Made by a program: the position numbers and the translations under genes
Origin: Candidatus Latescibacterota bacterium
GTDB taxonomy: Bacteria; Latescibacterota; UBA2968; UBA8231
Length of the DNA: 64,000 nt
Reading direction: 5' to 3'
Assembly: GCA_022826515.1 (NCBI GenBank)
Contig: JAJDUT010000114.1
Span: forward strand, 1-64,000
The notes under the pieces: model-generated
What the model was told of the DNA's origin: nothing
Seen by the model: only the letters and a program-made list of their open reading frames with translations
Databases searched by the model: none
Shown here: piece by piece, positions 52,931 to 63,086 of the stretch
How positions within the stretch are numbered: position 1 is the first letter of the stretch
Layout: each line of letters starts with the position of its first letter

Positions 52931-53690
52931 GGTCGATCACTTCTCCTGCGAGGCTCATGTAATCCTGAGATCCCTGCGACAAAATGTCGTAGAGTACGAT
53001 GGGTTGGCCGTGGCTAGGGGCCTCGGCCAGACGCACGTTGCGGCTGATAGAGGTCTTGTAAACCTTGTTGCCGAAATAGGACTTGACTTCTGAAGATACT
53101 TGGCGCGATAGGTTCAAGCGTCCGTCGAACATGGTGAGTAGGACGCCAGCGATCTGGAGCTTGGGATTGAGATGGCGTTGGATCTGGCGCACGGTGTTGA
53201 GCAGTCGGCCAAGGCCCTCTAGCGCGTAGTACTCGCACTGAATGGGTATCATCACCGAGTCGGCCGCGGTCAGGGCGTTGATAGTCAACAGCCCCAAAGA
53301 GGGCGGACAATCGAGAATGATATAGGCATATTGGTCGCGGACTTGGTTGAGCAGCCCGTCCAACTTTTGCTCGCGCGCGATCATGTTGACCATCTCGACC
53401 TCGGCACCCGTCAGGTTGATGTGCGAGGGAATCAAGGACAGGTAGGGTATCTTGGTCTCGTAGGTAACGGCCGCGGTTTCTTTTTGCCCGATCAGCGCGT
53501 GGTAGATATTGGCCGGTTCGATCTCCTCGCTGTTTTGAAAGCCACAGCCGGAGGTGGCGTTGGCCTGCGGATCCATGTCGATGAGCAAGGTCTTTTGTTC
53601 GGCCACAGCCAAACTAGCTGCCAAATTGACGGCCGTGGTGGTCTTGCCGACCCCTCCTTTTTGATTGGATATGGCGATGACCCGGCCCAT
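52923..53690 (-). CDS. parA: Chromosome-partitioning ATPase ParA (Soj)
   Basis: The Walker-type ATPase that moves ParB-bound origins. The 255-residue protein has the deviant Walker A KGGVGKTT (residues 11-18), [32 protein letters not shown], and an LxxxL C-terminus. It follows ppdK by 9 bases and is short, without the N-terminal HTH of plasmid ParA, which fits the chromosomal type. The genes gidAB (mnmG/rsmG), usual neighbours of parAB, are absent. Confidence 0.96.
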   Translation of the reverse strand: MGRVIAISNQKGGVGKTTTAVNLAASLAVAEQKTLLIDMDPQANATSGCGFQNSEEIEPANIYHALIGQKETAAVTYETKIPYLSLIPSHINLTGAEVEMVNMIAREQKLDGLLNQVRDQYAYIILDCPPSLGLLTINALTAADSVMIPIQCEYYALEGLGRLLNTVRQIQRHLNPKLQIAGVLLTMFDGRLNLSRQVSSEVKSYFGNKVYKTSISRNVRLAEAPSHGQPIVLYDILSQGSQDYMSLAGEVIDHG

Positions 53691-53699
53691 GAAAGAATC

Positions 53700-56330
53700 T
53701 CACTCGGCAAGGGCGGCTTGGGCGGCCGCCAAGCGGGCGATAGGTACCCGGTAGGGGGAACAGGATACGTAATCGAGGCCGACCTCGTGGCAAAAGCCCA
53801 CCGAACTGGGGTCGCCGCCGTGTTCGCCGCAGATGCCCACCTTGAGCTGGGGACGGGCACGGCGGCCCCGCTCGGTGCCGAGGCGCACGAGCTGGCCGGT
53901 GCCCTCTTGATCGAGACTTTGGAACGGATCGTCGGCGAGAATGCCTTGGGCTACGTATTCGGGCAGGAACTTGCCCGCGTCGTCGCGGCTGTAGCCAAAG
54001 GTAAGCTGGGTTAGATCGTTGGTGCCAAAGCTGAAAAACTCAGCTTGCTCGGCGATTTGGTCGGCGAGAAGGGCGGCGCGGGGAATTTCGATCATGGTGC
54101 CTACTAGATATTCGATAGTGCCCCCGACGGCCACGGCGACGCGGTCAACCATAGCTTTTAGGTCGCTAAACTCGCGCTCGGTTCCCACGAGGGGGATCAT
54201 GATTTCGGGCAGGGGATTAACGCCCTTGGCTCGCACGTTGACCGCGGCCTCGAAAATGGCCTCGACCTGCATCTCGTAGATTTCCGGGTAGGTGATTCCC
54301 AAGCGACATCCGCGATGCCCCAGCATGGGGTTGAACTCGTGCAGGGAGGTGATTTTGGCCTCGATCTGGCTTAGCGGGACGCCCATTTCCTCGGCCATTT
54401 GTTGTTGTTGGGCAGGCTCGTGCGGCAAAAACTCGTGCAGCGGCGGGTCTAGCAGGCGGATGGTTACGGGCAGGCCGTTCATGGCGGTGAAAATGCCTTC
54501 AAAATCGAGCCGCTGTATGGGCTTGAGTTTGGCTAGAGCTTGGCGTCGCCCGGCCTCGTCGCTGGCGAGGATCATCTCGCGCACGGCCACGATGCGGTCG
54601 CCCTCAAAGAACATGTGCTCAGTGCGGCACAGGCCGATGCCTTCAGCACCGAAATTGCGGGCCACTTCTGAGTCGTGCGGCGTGTCGGCGTTGGTGCGCA
54701 CGGCCAGTCGGCGCTTGCCGTCGGCCCAACCCATCATGGTGTCAAACGACGCCGAGAAACTCGGCTCCACCGTGGGCACTTGGCCCAGCATGACTTGGCC
54801 GGACGAGCCATCGATGGATATCCAGTCGCCCTTTTTGACGGTCTTGCCGTTGGCGGTAAACAATTCCTGGTGATAATCGATTGCTATGGACTCGCAGCCG
54901 GCCACGCAGCACTTGCCCATGCCGCGCGCGACTAGGGCGGCATGAGAGGACGCGCCCCCGCGTGCCGTGAGAATGCCTTGGGCGGCGTCCATGCCGCCGA
55001 TGTCTTCGGGCGAAGTCTCTTGGCGCACCAAGATGACCTGCTGACCTTCGGCCGCTTGTGTTTCGGCCTCTGCGGAGTTGAAGACGACTTGGCCGGTCGC
55101 CGCCCCGGGTGAAGCGGGCAGCCCCTCGGCAATGACGTCCTTGGGGCTCGCGTCGTCGAATGTTGGGTGCAGGAGTTGGTCGAGTTGATCCGGAGTGACG
55201 CGCAGGAGGGCTTCCTCTTGTGAAATCAACCCCTCGGCGGCCATATCTACGGCGATTTGGACCGCCGCCGCTCCAGTGCGCTTACCGTTGCGGGTTTGCA
55301 GCATCCACAATTTGCCCTTCTGGACCGTGAACTCCACATCCTGCATGTCGCGGTAGTGCGGCTCTAGCTGGTCGCAGATCGCTTGGAACTGCTCGTACAC
55401 TTGCGGCATTTGGCCGCTGAGTTCGGACAGCGGCTCGGGTGTGCGGGTACCAGCGACCACATCTTCGCCTTGGGCGTTGATGAGGAATTCGCCGTATAGG
55501 TGCTTCTCGCCAGTGGAGGGGTTGCGCGTGAAGGCCACGCCCGTGGCGCAGTCGTCACCCATGTTGCCGTACACCATGGACTGGACGTTGACGGCCGTGC
55601 CCCAATCGTGGGGGATGCCTTCGATTTCGCGGTAGCGGATGGCGCGCTGGCCCTGCCAAGAGCCGAAGACCGCGCCGATGGCATTCCACAACTGCTCGTG
55701 GGGGTCTTCGGGGAATTCGCGGTCGAGCCGCTTGGCGATCTCAGCCTTAAACTCGGCGACCAATTCGCGCAGATCTTCGGCGCTCAGCTCGCTGTCGAGC
55801 GCGACCCCACGGGCGTGCTTTTTCGCGTCGAGCAGGGCCTCGAAAGGGTCTGTTTCCTTTTCGTCTTCGGGCCGCAAGCCCATGACCACGTCGCCGTACA
55901 TCTGCACGAAGCGGCGGTACACGTCGTAGCAAAAGCGCGGATCGCCCGATTGTTCGATAAGCCCTTGGACGATCGCGTCGTTGAGGCCGAGGTTGAGCAC
56001 GGTCTCCATCATGCCGGGCATGGACACTCTGGCTCCGGAGCGCACGGAGAGCAAGAGCGGGTTGGCCGCGTCGCCAAAGCGCATGTCCATGGTTTTTTCG
56101 ACTTCGGCAATGGCGCGTTCTACTTGGTCTTTGAGTTCGCTGGGATACGTTTGGTCGTGGTTGTAGTAATAGGTGCAAACTTCGGTGGTGATGGTAAAAC
56201 CGGCTGGGACGGGCAGGCCGAGCTGGGCCATTTCGGCGAGGTTGGCGCCTTTGCCGCCGAGCAGGTTGCGCATTTCCTTGTCGCCTTCGGATTGAGAAGT
56301 GCCAAACAGATATACGTACTTTTCCGTCAT
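53700..56330 (-). CDS. ppdK: Pyruvate, phosphate dikinase
   Basis: Interconverts pyruvate + ATP + Pi with PEP + AMP + PPi. The 876-residue protein is full length: an N-terminal ATP-grasp domain (NLLGGKGANLAEMAQLGLPVPAGFT), the phosphohistidine domain GGASSHAALVARGMGKCCVAGC with the catalytic His, and a C-terminal PEP barrel (GLCRTEHMFF, EIMIPLVGT, SFGTNDLTQLTFGYSRDD, ICGEHGGDPSSVGFCHEVGLDYVSCSP). It is the first gene of the run to mobA. The 198 bases upstream hold only a TAGAAT -10-like box near 56345 and no recognisable gene. Confidence 0.97.
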   Translation of the reverse strand: MTEKYVYLFGTSQSEGDKEMRNLLGGKGANLAEMAQLGLPVPAGFTITTEVCTYYYNHDQTYPSELKDQVERAIAEVEKTMDMRFGDAANPLLLSVRSGARVSMPGMMETVLNLGLNDAIVQGLIEQSGDPRFCYDVYRRFVQMYGDVVMGLRPEDEKETDPFEALLDAKKHARGVALDSELSAEDLRELVAEFKAEIAKRLDREFPEDPHEQLWNAIGAVFGSWQGQRAIRYREIEGIPHDWGTAVNVQSMVYGNMGDDCATGVAFTRNPSTGEKHLYGEFLINAQGEDVVAGTRTPEPLSELSGQMPQVYEQFQAICDQLEPHYRDMQDVEFTVQKGKLWMLQTRNGKRTGAAAVQIAVDMAAEGLISQEEALLRVTPDQLDQLLHPTFDDASPKDVIAEGLPASPGAATGQVVFNSAEAETQAAEGQQVILVRQETSPEDIGGMDAAQGILTARGGASSHAALVARGMGKCCVAGCESIAIDYHQELFTANGKTVKKGDWISIDGSSGQVMLGQVPTVEPSFSASFDTMMGWADGKRRLAVRTNADTPHDSEVARNFGAEGIGLCRTEHMFFEGDRIVAVREMILASDEAGRRQALAKLKPIQRLDFEGIFTAMNGLPVTIRLLDPPLHEFLPHEPAQQQQMAEEMGVPLSQIEAKITSLHEFNPMLGHRGCRLGITYPEIYEMQVEAIFEAAVNVRAKGVNPLPEIMIPLVGTEREFSDLKAMVDRVAVAVGGTIEYLVGTMIEIPRAALLADQIAEQAEFFSFGTNDLTQLTFGYSRDDAGKFLPEYVAQGILADDPFQSLDQEGTGQLVRLGTERGRRARPQLKVGICGEHGGDPSSVGFCHEVGLDYVSCSPYRVPIARLAAAQAALAE

Positions 56331-56528
56331 TTCTTTCCTATTCTATGCTAATGCGTTTTGAATTGAGAGGGCATCTCGGCCTTGACAGCCTTTGCCGCTG
56401 AGTTTGAAAAGGGGGCGAATTTGGATGTTGGGAAGAGTCCAAGGGTCGAACATGATCGGTGCTTCGAGGAACGGCCTCGCAGGGCTGAAAAGGCTGAATA
56501 TATCCCAAAGGAGAGGTTCGTGCAAGCA

Positions 56529-57548
56529 TTACCCCCACACTTGCTCCCACCGCTGGCTGGTGGCCGAGCGATAGAGGGCCAAGGCCGTGCGCAGCTCGCC
56601 GAGGGCGTGTTCCGGCGGAGCGTCCGGGGCTTTGCCGTCGAGGACGGCGGCGGCAAAATCGGCTAGCTCTGGCCCAAAGGATTCGGTGTAGCCCGGGCTG
56701 GCAAAAAGCCGTTTACCGTCGGGATGGTCTGCGTCCCACAGATAGAGTTCGGCCCCGTCGAGCGCGGCGTTGATGGTCAACTCGCCCTTAGTGCCGGTAA
56801 TGCGCCACCAAGGATCGGGGGCAAAGACCGTGTCGATCATCATGGCGTCGAAGATGGCGGTTTTGCCCGAGTCAAAGCGGAACAGCGCGCGGGCGAGGGA
56901 CTCGCCTTCCATCTGCGCGAGCGGGTGCCCCAGCACGCCGACCACCTCTTTGATTTCCCCCATCCACATGCGCAAGGGCCGGATCCAGTGCGAGCCACCG
57001 TCGATGGCGATGCCGCCGCCGGTGCGTCCCTTTTCGTAGCGCCAGGGCCGCTCTTCTTTGAACCAATAGTCGTCAAAAGGATAGACAAAGGCCGCGCGGG
57101 CGGTGATGATCTCGCCGATGGCCCCGGCCGCAAGGTGCTTTTGGGCCTCGACGATTTCGGGCCAGTACTGGCTGTTTTCGGCGACCATGAAGACGCTTGG
57201 GGCCGCGTTGGCCGCGGCGAGAATGCGGTTGCAGGCGTCGAGGGTGGGGGCCATGGGCTTTTCCAACAGCATGTGCTTGCCAGCGGCAAAGCACTGGAGG
57301 GCGATGGATTCGTGTAGGTCGTGGGGCAACATGATGTCAACGGCGTCGAAGTCGCCTTTGGCGAGCGCTTCGTCGAGCGAGGTAAAAGCCTGCCCGCCGG
57401 TTTCAGCGGCGTAGGCTTGGGCTTTGGATTCGTCGAGATCGACTAACGCGGTGACGTCGATGCGGGGGGCGTGGCCTTTGATGCCGTCGAGGTGAAAACG
57501 GGCGATGGCACCGCAGCCAACAAAGGCGAGCTTGAGTTTGTCCGGCAT
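56529..57548 (-). CDS. Gfo/Idh/MocA family NAD(P)-dependent oxidoreductase
   Basis: A 339-residue predicted sugar or inositol dehydrogenase. It has an N-terminal Rossmann fold with VGCGAIARFHLDGIKGH and VDLDESKA, the EKPMAPTLDACNRIL motif carrying the conserved Lys-Pro, and a C-terminal beta-sheet domain with GGIAIDGGSHWIRPLRMWMGEIKEV holding the catalytic-type His. ATG 57548 was chosen because the Rossmann motif begins right after it and GGAG precedes it; an upstream in-frame ATG (57569) is possible. The 257 bases on its upstream side, toward the TonB receptor, show no gene. The substrate cannot be deduced. Confidence 0.85.
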   Translation of the reverse strand: MPDKLKLAFVGCGAIARFHLDGIKGHAPRIDVTALVDLDESKAQAYAAETGGQAFTSLDEALAKGDFDAVDIMLPHDLHESIALQCFAAGKHMLLEKPMAPTLDACNRILAAANAAPSVFMVAENSQYWPEIVEAQKHLAAGAIGEIITARAAFVYPFDDYWFKEERPWRYEKGRTGGGIAIDGGSHWIRPLRMWMGEIKEVVGVLGHPLAQMEGESLARALFRFDSGKTAIFDAMMIDTVFAPDPWWRITGTKGELTINAALDGAELYLWDADHPDGKRLFASPGYTESFGPELADFAAAVLDGKAPDAPPEHALGELRTALALYRSATSQRWEQVWG

Positions 57549-57805
57549 GGAATAAGTCTCCGATAGCATAGGTGAATTAGGGCTGGAAAAATACGCAATG
57601 GAGGCACGGAAAATCAATAGAGAGGGCGAGTTCTGTAGCGGAGAAGGGATGGGAAGGAAAGATAGACCGCGCTATCGCTAGGCGACGAAATTCCCAAAGA
57701 AATAATTTGCCTTTGCGCGGCAACGCGCTACGAGGTTACTTATTGGGTAGCGGTAGTGGGATCGGGTGCTTGGGGTAAATTGGGGCCCAAAATAAGGAGC
57801 TAGCC

Positions 57806-60679
57806 ATGAAGTACAAATTGCTTTTAAGCACTCTCGTGCTGTGGGCGGGCGTCGCCTTCGCGGAGGAAGGAGTGCTTTCCGGCGTCGTGATGGGGCCGGA
57901 GGGCGAACAGATCCCGGGTGCTAACGTCGTCCTCATCGGCGACCTGCTTACGGGTGGCAAGATCGGCACGGCTACCGACGAAGACGGTCGCTTTCGCTTG
58001 GAGGAGCTGCCGGTCGGCGAGTATCAGCTCAGCGTTACGCATATTGGCTATCGGGTCCTAACGCGAGAAGGCGTTGGCATCGTCGCTGGCGAACAGGAGC
58101 TGATGCTAACGCTGGAGACGGGGATCATCTTCCTCGACCAGAACGTAGTCTCGGCCTCGCGGCGGCAGGAAAAAGTCCTCGAAGCCCCGGCCTCGGTGGC
58201 GATAGTTGAAGCCGCGGAGATCCGCAATCGGCCGGTGCTCAGCGTGGCCGAACACATCCGCGACCTGCCGGGGGTGGATTTTTCCCAGACTGGCTTGGCG
58301 CAGAGCAATGTGGTGGTGCGGGGCTTTAACAATGTTTTTTCGGGTGCCCTGCTGACGCTGACCGACAATCGCATCGCCCGCGTTCCCTCGCTACGGTTGA
58401 ATGCGTACAACTTCATTCCGGTGACCAACGACGACATCGAGCGCATTGAGGTGGTGTTGGGGCCGGGGTCGGCACTCTACGGCCCCAATAGCGCCAGCGG
58501 CGTGATGCACATCATCACCCGCTCGCCGTTCAACTCGGCGGGGACCAATGTCAACGTGGGCTTAGGCGAGCGGAGTGTGCGCAAGGTCGGTATGCGCCAC
58601 GCTGGGGCTGCTAGCGACCGCCTCGGCTACAAGGTCTCGGCCCAGTACTATACGGGAATGGACTGGGAATACGAAGACCCGGCAGAGGTGCAGGCTAGGG
58701 CCGCCAATCCAGCCATTCCACCGCGCAGTTTTGACATTGAACGCCAGAGTGCCGAAGCCCGCTTGGACTACAAGGCTTCGGACGACTTGACGGCCATTTT
58801 GGCCGCCGGATACAACAAAGCCGACCAGATCGAGTTGACCGGCTTAGGGGCCGGCCAAGCCCAAGACTGGGCGTATAACTACGTCCAGTTGCGCCTGCTG
58901 TACAAGAATTGGTTCGCCCAAGTTTTTCAGAATGGGAGCAATGCCGGCGACACCTTTCTGCTGCGCGATGGCAATCCCATCGTCGATAACTCCAAGCTGA
59001 CCGCGTTTCAGCTCCAGCACTCGGTGGCCTTGGGGGGGCGGCAGCGCTTTACCTACGGCGTTGATGTGCTGCTGACGCGGCCCGATACCGAGGAGACCAT
59101 CAACGGCGGCAATGAAGACCAAGATTCGATCGACGAGTTCGGAGTCTATATGCAGAGCGAGACAGCCCTGAGCGAAGTGCTCGATTTAGTAGTGGCCCTG
59201 CGCTACGACGACCACAATCGCATTCCCGAAGGCGAAATCTCGCCGCGCGCCGGGCTGGTTTTCAAGCCTCAGGAGACCCAGATTTTGCGGCTGACGTACA
59301 ACCGCGCCTTTGCGACCCCGTCGAGCAATAACCTCTATTTGGACATCCGCTCGGCCCAAGATCCGTTCGGCATTGGCGCGGCGTTTGCGCCGGTGCTGGG
59401 CTTTGCGCCGGCGATAGATATCCGGGCGCAAGGGACCTACCGCGAGGATATGGGCGGCGGCTGGACTTTTGCTCGCTCGGGCAATGGTCGGCCGCAGTTT
59501 CGCTCGTCTTTTGCGCCGGTGGCGGGGATGGATCCGACCGACTTCATCGACTTGGGGGATCCGGTCTTTACCAATGTGATGTGGGGGCTAGGGCGCAGCG
59601 GGGTGTTGAGCGCACTCGATACAGAGCTTTTTATGGGGCTGGCGACAACCCAGATAGGGATATTGCAAGAGCTAGACCGAGCAGCGGCAGAGGTGGCCGC
59701 CCAGCAGCTATTGGGCGGGTTAGATGCGCTGGTGCCCGCACAACTGACGGGATTGGACAACGCCCTACTCATGCTCAACCTCGAGAAGGTGGCGGCTGGC
59801 GATCCGGCTCCCTTTGATCCGGTCGCCGATGTTATCGACGTGCCGCTGACCCGCTCTACTACTACCGAGACCTTTGAATTGGGCTACAAGGGGATAGTCG
59901 GCGAGAAGCTGGTGGTGGCGGCTGACCTATATCACACCCGGATCCAAGATTTTGTCTCTCCGATTCAGGTGCAGACGCCCAATGTCTTCCTAGATCCGGC
60001 TAGCCTCGGAGCGGCGCTAGGTGCTAGCATTGGCGAGGCGCTGGCCTCGGATGCAGAGTTGGCCGCGGCGGTCGCCCCGCTCGACAATATGCAGGTACCG
60101 GGCACCTTATCTGGCAACGGCAATGGCTCGCCGGTTGATGAAATTGTCACGTTGTTTGCCAGCGGGGCCGCGGGCATACCGTTTGGCACGGTTACGCCGG
60201 AGCAGGCCTTTGAGCCGACGGCGGTGATGTTGACCTATCGCAATTTCGGCGAGATCTCTCTTAACGGCTTGGATGTGAACTTGGCCTATTTCCCGAGCGA
60301 CCAATGGTCGCTAACGGGCAGCTACTCTTATGTCGATCAGACTTTATTCAAGAACGTCGATGGCATCGCCGACATAGCGCTCAATGCGCCGGGTAACAAG
60401 CTCAAGGTGGGAACGTCCTATACCTTCGACCAAGAGCAATTAACCCTAGGGGCGCAGTGGCGCTATGTGGGGGCGTTTCGCCAAGAGTCGGGCGTGTTCG
60501 TCGGGGATGTGGAAGCGTACTCGCTGCTCGATTTGAACGCCAGTTGTCTGCTGCCGTTCGGAAGCAACCTGCGGCTCGGGGTGGATGTTTCCAACGCGCT
60601 CGACAACAAGCACCGGACCTTTATTGGGGCACCGGAGATCGGTCGCTTGGTCTTTGGGCAATTGGGCGTGGCGTTTTAA
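57806..60679 (+). CDS. TonB-dependent outer-membrane receptor with carboxypeptidase-regulatory domain
   Basis: A 957-residue receptor that imports a ligand through a plugged barrel using TonB energy. Signal peptide MKYKLLLSTLVLWAGVAFA; residues about 22-105 are a CarboxypepD_reg-like sandwich (GVVMGPEGEQIPGANVVLIG, GTATDEDGRFRLEELPVGEY); the plug follows (EAPASVAIVEAAEIRNRP, VVVRGFNNVFSG, LGPGSALYGPNSASGVMHIITR); then the barrel, ending in an aromatic (LGVAF). An unusual hydrophobic helical-looking insertion (about residues 600-665) and a second Ala-rich one (about 735-760) interrupt the barrel. AAGGAG lies 8 bases before the ATG. No SusD partner follows, so SusC-type glycan uptake is not indicated. 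The ligand is unknown. Confidence 0.9.
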   Translation: MKYKLLLSTLVLWAGVAFAEEGVLSGVVMGPEGEQIPGANVVLIGDLLTGGKIGTATDEDGRFRLEELPVGEYQLSVTHIGYRVLTREGVGIVAGEQELMLTLETGIIFLDQNVVSASRRQEKVLEAPASVAIVEAAEIRNRPVLSVAEHIRDLPGVDFSQTGLAQSNVVVRGFNNVFSGALLTLTDNRIARVPSLRLNAYNFIPVTNDDIERIEVVLGPGSALYGPNSASGVMHIITRSPFNSAGTNVNVGLGERSVRKVGMRHAGAASDRLGYKVSAQYYTGMDWEYEDPAEVQARAANPAIPPRSFDIERQSAEARLDYKASDDLTAILAAGYNKADQIELTGLGAGQAQDWAYNYVQLRLLYKNWFAQVFQNGSNAGDTFLLRDGNPIVDNSKLTAFQLQHSVALGGRQRFTYGVDVLLTRPDTEETINGGNEDQDSIDEFGVYMQSETALSEVLDLVVALRYDDHNRIPEGEISPRAGLVFKPQETQILRLTYNRAFATPSSNNLYLDIRSAQDPFGIGAAFAPVLGFAPAIDIRAQGTYREDMGGGWTFARSGNGRPQFRSSFAPVAGMDPTDFIDLGDPVFTNVMWGLGRSGVLSALDTELFMGLATTQIGILQELDRAAAEVAAQQLLGGLDALVPAQLTGLDNALLMLNLEKVAAGDPAPFDPVADVIDVPLTRSTTTETFELGYKGIVGEKLVVAADLYHTRIQDFVSPIQVQTPNVFLDPASLGAALGASIGEALASDAELAAAVAPLDNMQVPGTLSGNGNGSPVDEIVTLFASGAAGIPFGTVTPEQAFEPTAVMLTYRNFGEISLNGLDVNLAYFPSDQWSLTGSYSYVDQTLFKNVDGIADIALNAPGNKLKVGTSYTFDQEQLTLGAQWRYVGAFRQESGVFVGDVEAYSLLDLNASCLLPFGSNLRLGVDVSNALDNKHRTFIGAPEIGRLVFGQLGVAF

Positions 60680-60696
60680 GGAAGGATACAGAAGGC

Positions 60697-60733
60697 AAAG
60701 AGGGGGACGGGCGATGTCCGTCCCCCTCTTTTT
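60697..60733. terminator. Bidirectional Rho-independent terminator
   Basis: GAGGGGGACGG (60700-60710) pairs perfectly with CCGTCCCCCTC (60718-60728) around a 7-base loop, with AAA before and TTTTT after. It lies 20 bases past the TonB receptor stop and abuts the ilvN stop, so it can serve both convergent transcripts. Confidence 0.93.
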
Positions 60734-61310
60734 ATGTCGGCTTGTTGCCGCGGGCCATGACTACCTTGCCGGTGCGAACCATTTCCTTGAGATCGAATTT
60801 GCTCAACAGCGATTCGAGGGCATCCATCTTCTCGGTAGTGCCGGTGGCCTCGATGGTGATGGTGGCCTCTGAGATATCGACCGTCTTGCCGCGAAAAACC
60901 TCGGTAATCTGCAAAACTTCGGTGCGCTCTTCGACCGAGCAGCCGACTTTGAAGAGTGCTAACTCGCGGGTGATGGCATCGTCGGCCGAGTGGTCTTTGG
61001 CGTGGATGACATCGACTAGCTTGTTGAGCTGAAGAATGATTTGGTTCAACTCGGCAGCGGGGCCAATGCTGGTGATGGTCATGCGCGAGCACTGGGGGAT
61101 GTGGGCCGGCGAAACGACTAGGTTTTCGATGTTGTAGGCCCGACGGGCAAAGCACTGGGCGATTCTCACTAGGACGCCGGGACGGTCGTTGACCAATAGG
61201 CCGATGGTAGTCTTCTGTTGGGGTTCGGTCAGCCTGAGTTGTGGCGCGTCCACCGCCTCTTGGCGAGCATTGAGGTCGGCGGCGGCAAAGTCAATGGCAG
61301 TCGTAGGCAT
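60732..61310 (-). CDS. ilvN: Acetolactate synthase small (regulatory) subunit
   Basis: The ACT-domain subunit that gives valine feedback control to IlvB. At 192 residues, the ACT domain starts at TIGLLVNDRPGVLVRIAQCFARRAYNIENLVV and is followed by the C-terminal half KLVDVIHAKDHSADDAITRELALFKV. ATG 61310 shares a base with the ilvB stop (TAATG). The N-terminal 35 residues before the ACT domain are longer than usual. The pair performs the first common step of valine and isoleucine synthesis. Confidence 0.95.
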   Translation of the reverse strand: MPTTAIDFAAADLNARQEAVDAPQLRLTEPQQKTTIGLLVNDRPGVLVRIAQCFARRAYNIENLVVSPAHIPQCSRMTITSIGPAAELNQIILQLNKLVDVIHAKDHSADDAITRELALFKVGCSVEERTEVLQITEVFRGKTVDISEATITIEATGTTEKMDALESLLSKFDLKEMVRTGKVVMARGNKPT

Positions 61311-63028
61311 TAGGTGCTTCCTTTGGGTTGGGCCAGTTTCTGCTTGGGAGCCTCGATCAGCATATCGGTGAGCGCGGCTCCGGCGGGAATCATCGGGAAG
61401 ACGTTGTCTTCTTTTTCGCATTCGGCGTGGATGACGCAGGGGCCTTCGTCGTAGTCGAGAGCCTGCCTGAGGACCTTGTCAATGTCGGCGGTGCGCCGGA
61501 TGCGGAAGCCCTTAGCGCCGTAGGATTCGGCCAGCTTGACGAAGTCGGGGTTGCCTTCTAGATCGACGCCAGAGAGGCGATTGTCGAAGAACAGATTCTG
61601 CCACTGGCGGACCATCCCTAGGTACTTGTTGTCGAGGACTAGGATCTTAATCGGCAGCCGATGGACGACGGCGGTGGCTAGCTCGCACAGGGTCATCTGG
61701 AAGCCGCCGTCGCCGCAGATGGCGACTACGGTCTCTTCGGGGCGGCCAAACTGAGCACCGACGGCCGCGGGAAAGCCAAAGCCCATGGTGCCAGCGCCGC
61801 CGGAGGAAAGCCATTGGCGGTGGTGGGCTGTCTTGTAGAACTGAGCCGCCCACATCTGGTGCTGGCCGACATCGGTAGTCACCACGGCGCGGCCAGCGGT
61901 CAGCTCGTACAGGCGGTCGATGATAGTCTGCATCTTGAGGCCGCCACGCTTGCCGTATTTGAGCGGGTACTTCGTCTTCCACTCGTCGATCTGGGCCAGC
62001 CAAGCTGCCGTGTCAATCGGCTCGATGTAGTTGATTAGCTCTTCGAGCACTTGGCGCGCATCGCCTTCGATAAAAACGTCGGGCATGACCACTTTGCCGT
62101 ATTCGGCTGGGTCAATGTCGATGTGGATCTTTTTCGCGTCTGGACAGAATTCCGAGAGCTTGCCGGTGATGCGGTCGTCCCAGCGCCCCCCTACCGACAT
62201 AATCAGGTCGCAGCCGACGACGGCCTTGTTGGCATAGGCCGTGCCGTGCATGCCGAGCATACCCACCGAAAGCGCGTGCTGCTCGGGGAACGCCCCCTTG
62301 CCGAGCAGGGTGTTGGTCACTGGCATCCGCGTCTTTTCGGCAAAGGCCTTGGCCACCTCGTGCGCGCCCGAGGCGATGCAGCCGCCGCCCAAGTAGAGCA
62401 GGGGGCGCTTGCTGCGGCGCAGAAGAATGGCGGCGGCTTCGAGCAGTTCGGGCGCGGGCTTGGTCTGCCAAGTGTAACCGGGCAGGTACACCTTCTCTGG
62501 AAAGTCAGTGGTGCATTCGGGGAAGGGGTCGCCTTGGGTGACGTCCTTGGGCAGATCGACGAGCACTGGCCCCTGTCGGCCGGTGGTGGCGATGTGGAAT
62601 GCCTCGGTCATCACGCGGGGGATATCGTTGGGGTCCCTGACCAGATAGGAATGCTTGACGACGGGCATGGAGATGCCGAAGACATCGGCCTCCTGAAAGG
62701 CGTCTTTGCCGAGCATGGGGGTGACGGTTTGGCCGGTGAGAGCGATGACGGGCGCGGAATCCATCAGCGCGGTTAGCAGGCCGGTGATGGTGTTGGTTGC
62801 GCCCGGGCCGGAGGTTACGAGGACGACACCGGGCTTGCCGGTGGCGCGGGCGTAGCCGTCGGCCATGTGGGTTGCACCTTGCTCGTGCCGGGTGAGGACG
62901 AAGCGGATCTGCTCGGAGTTGAGTAGCGCGTCGAAGATGGGCATGGCCGCGCCGCCCGGATGGCCGAAGACGTACTCGACGCCGAAGCGATCGAGCGCTT
63001 CGATGACTTTGTCGGCTCCTCTCGCCAT
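61310..63028 (-). CDS. ilvB: Acetolactate synthase large (catalytic) subunit
   Basis: A ThDP-dependent enzyme joining pyruvate to pyruvate or 2-oxobutyrate. The 572-residue protein has the FGHPGGAAMPIFDAL opening, the catalytic Glu in TRHEQGATHMADGYARATGKPGVVL, SGPGATNTITGL, the FAD-region signature GMLGMHGTAYAN, and the ThDP motif GDGGFQMTLCELATAV...LDNKYLGMVRQW. GGGAG lies before the ATG, behind a good promoter at 63087-63115. Confidence 0.97.
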   Translation of the reverse strand: MARGADKVIEALDRFGVEYVFGHPGGAAMPIFDALLNSEQIRFVLTRHEQGATHMADGYARATGKPGVVLVTSGPGATNTITGLLTALMDSAPVIALTGQTVTPMLGKDAFQEADVFGISMPVVKHSYLVRDPNDIPRVMTEAFHIATTGRQGPVLVDLPKDVTQGDPFPECTTDFPEKVYLPGYTWQTKPAPELLEAAAILLRRSKRPLLYLGGGCIASGAHEVAKAFAEKTRMPVTNTLLGKGAFPEQHALSVGMLGMHGTAYANKAVVGCDLIMSVGGRWDDRITGKLSEFCPDAKKIHIDIDPAEYGKVVMPDVFIEGDARQVLEELINYIEPIDTAAWLAQIDEWKTKYPLKYGKRGGLKMQTIIDRLYELTAGRAVVTTDVGQHQMWAAQFYKTAHHRQWLSSGGAGTMGFGFPAAVGAQFGRPEETVVAICGDGGFQMTLCELATAVVHRLPIKILVLDNKYLGMVRQWQNLFFDNRLSGVDLEGNPDFVKLAESYGAKGFRIRRTADIDKVLRQALDYDEGPCVIHAECEKEDNVFPMIPAGAALTDMLIEAPKQKLAQPKGST

Positions 63029-63086
63029 GTCAATTTCTCCCTAAAAATGGATGGTTTGAGAATTATTATGTAACTAACTTGAGCAA

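Noticed and set aside
56382..56666. Small plus-strand open frame across the gap between ppdK and the oxidoreductase gene
   Set aside because: It overlaps the end of the oxidoreductase gene antisense and shows no domain or ribosome-binding site; the 198-base gap holds no supported gene.
52055..57805. parS sites near parAB
   Set aside because: No TGTTTCACGTGAAACA-like 16-mer was noticed by eye; an exact motif scan would be needed.
57806..60679. SusC-type glycan importer
   Set aside because: No SusD-like lipoprotein gene follows, and the gene is bounded by a terminator.
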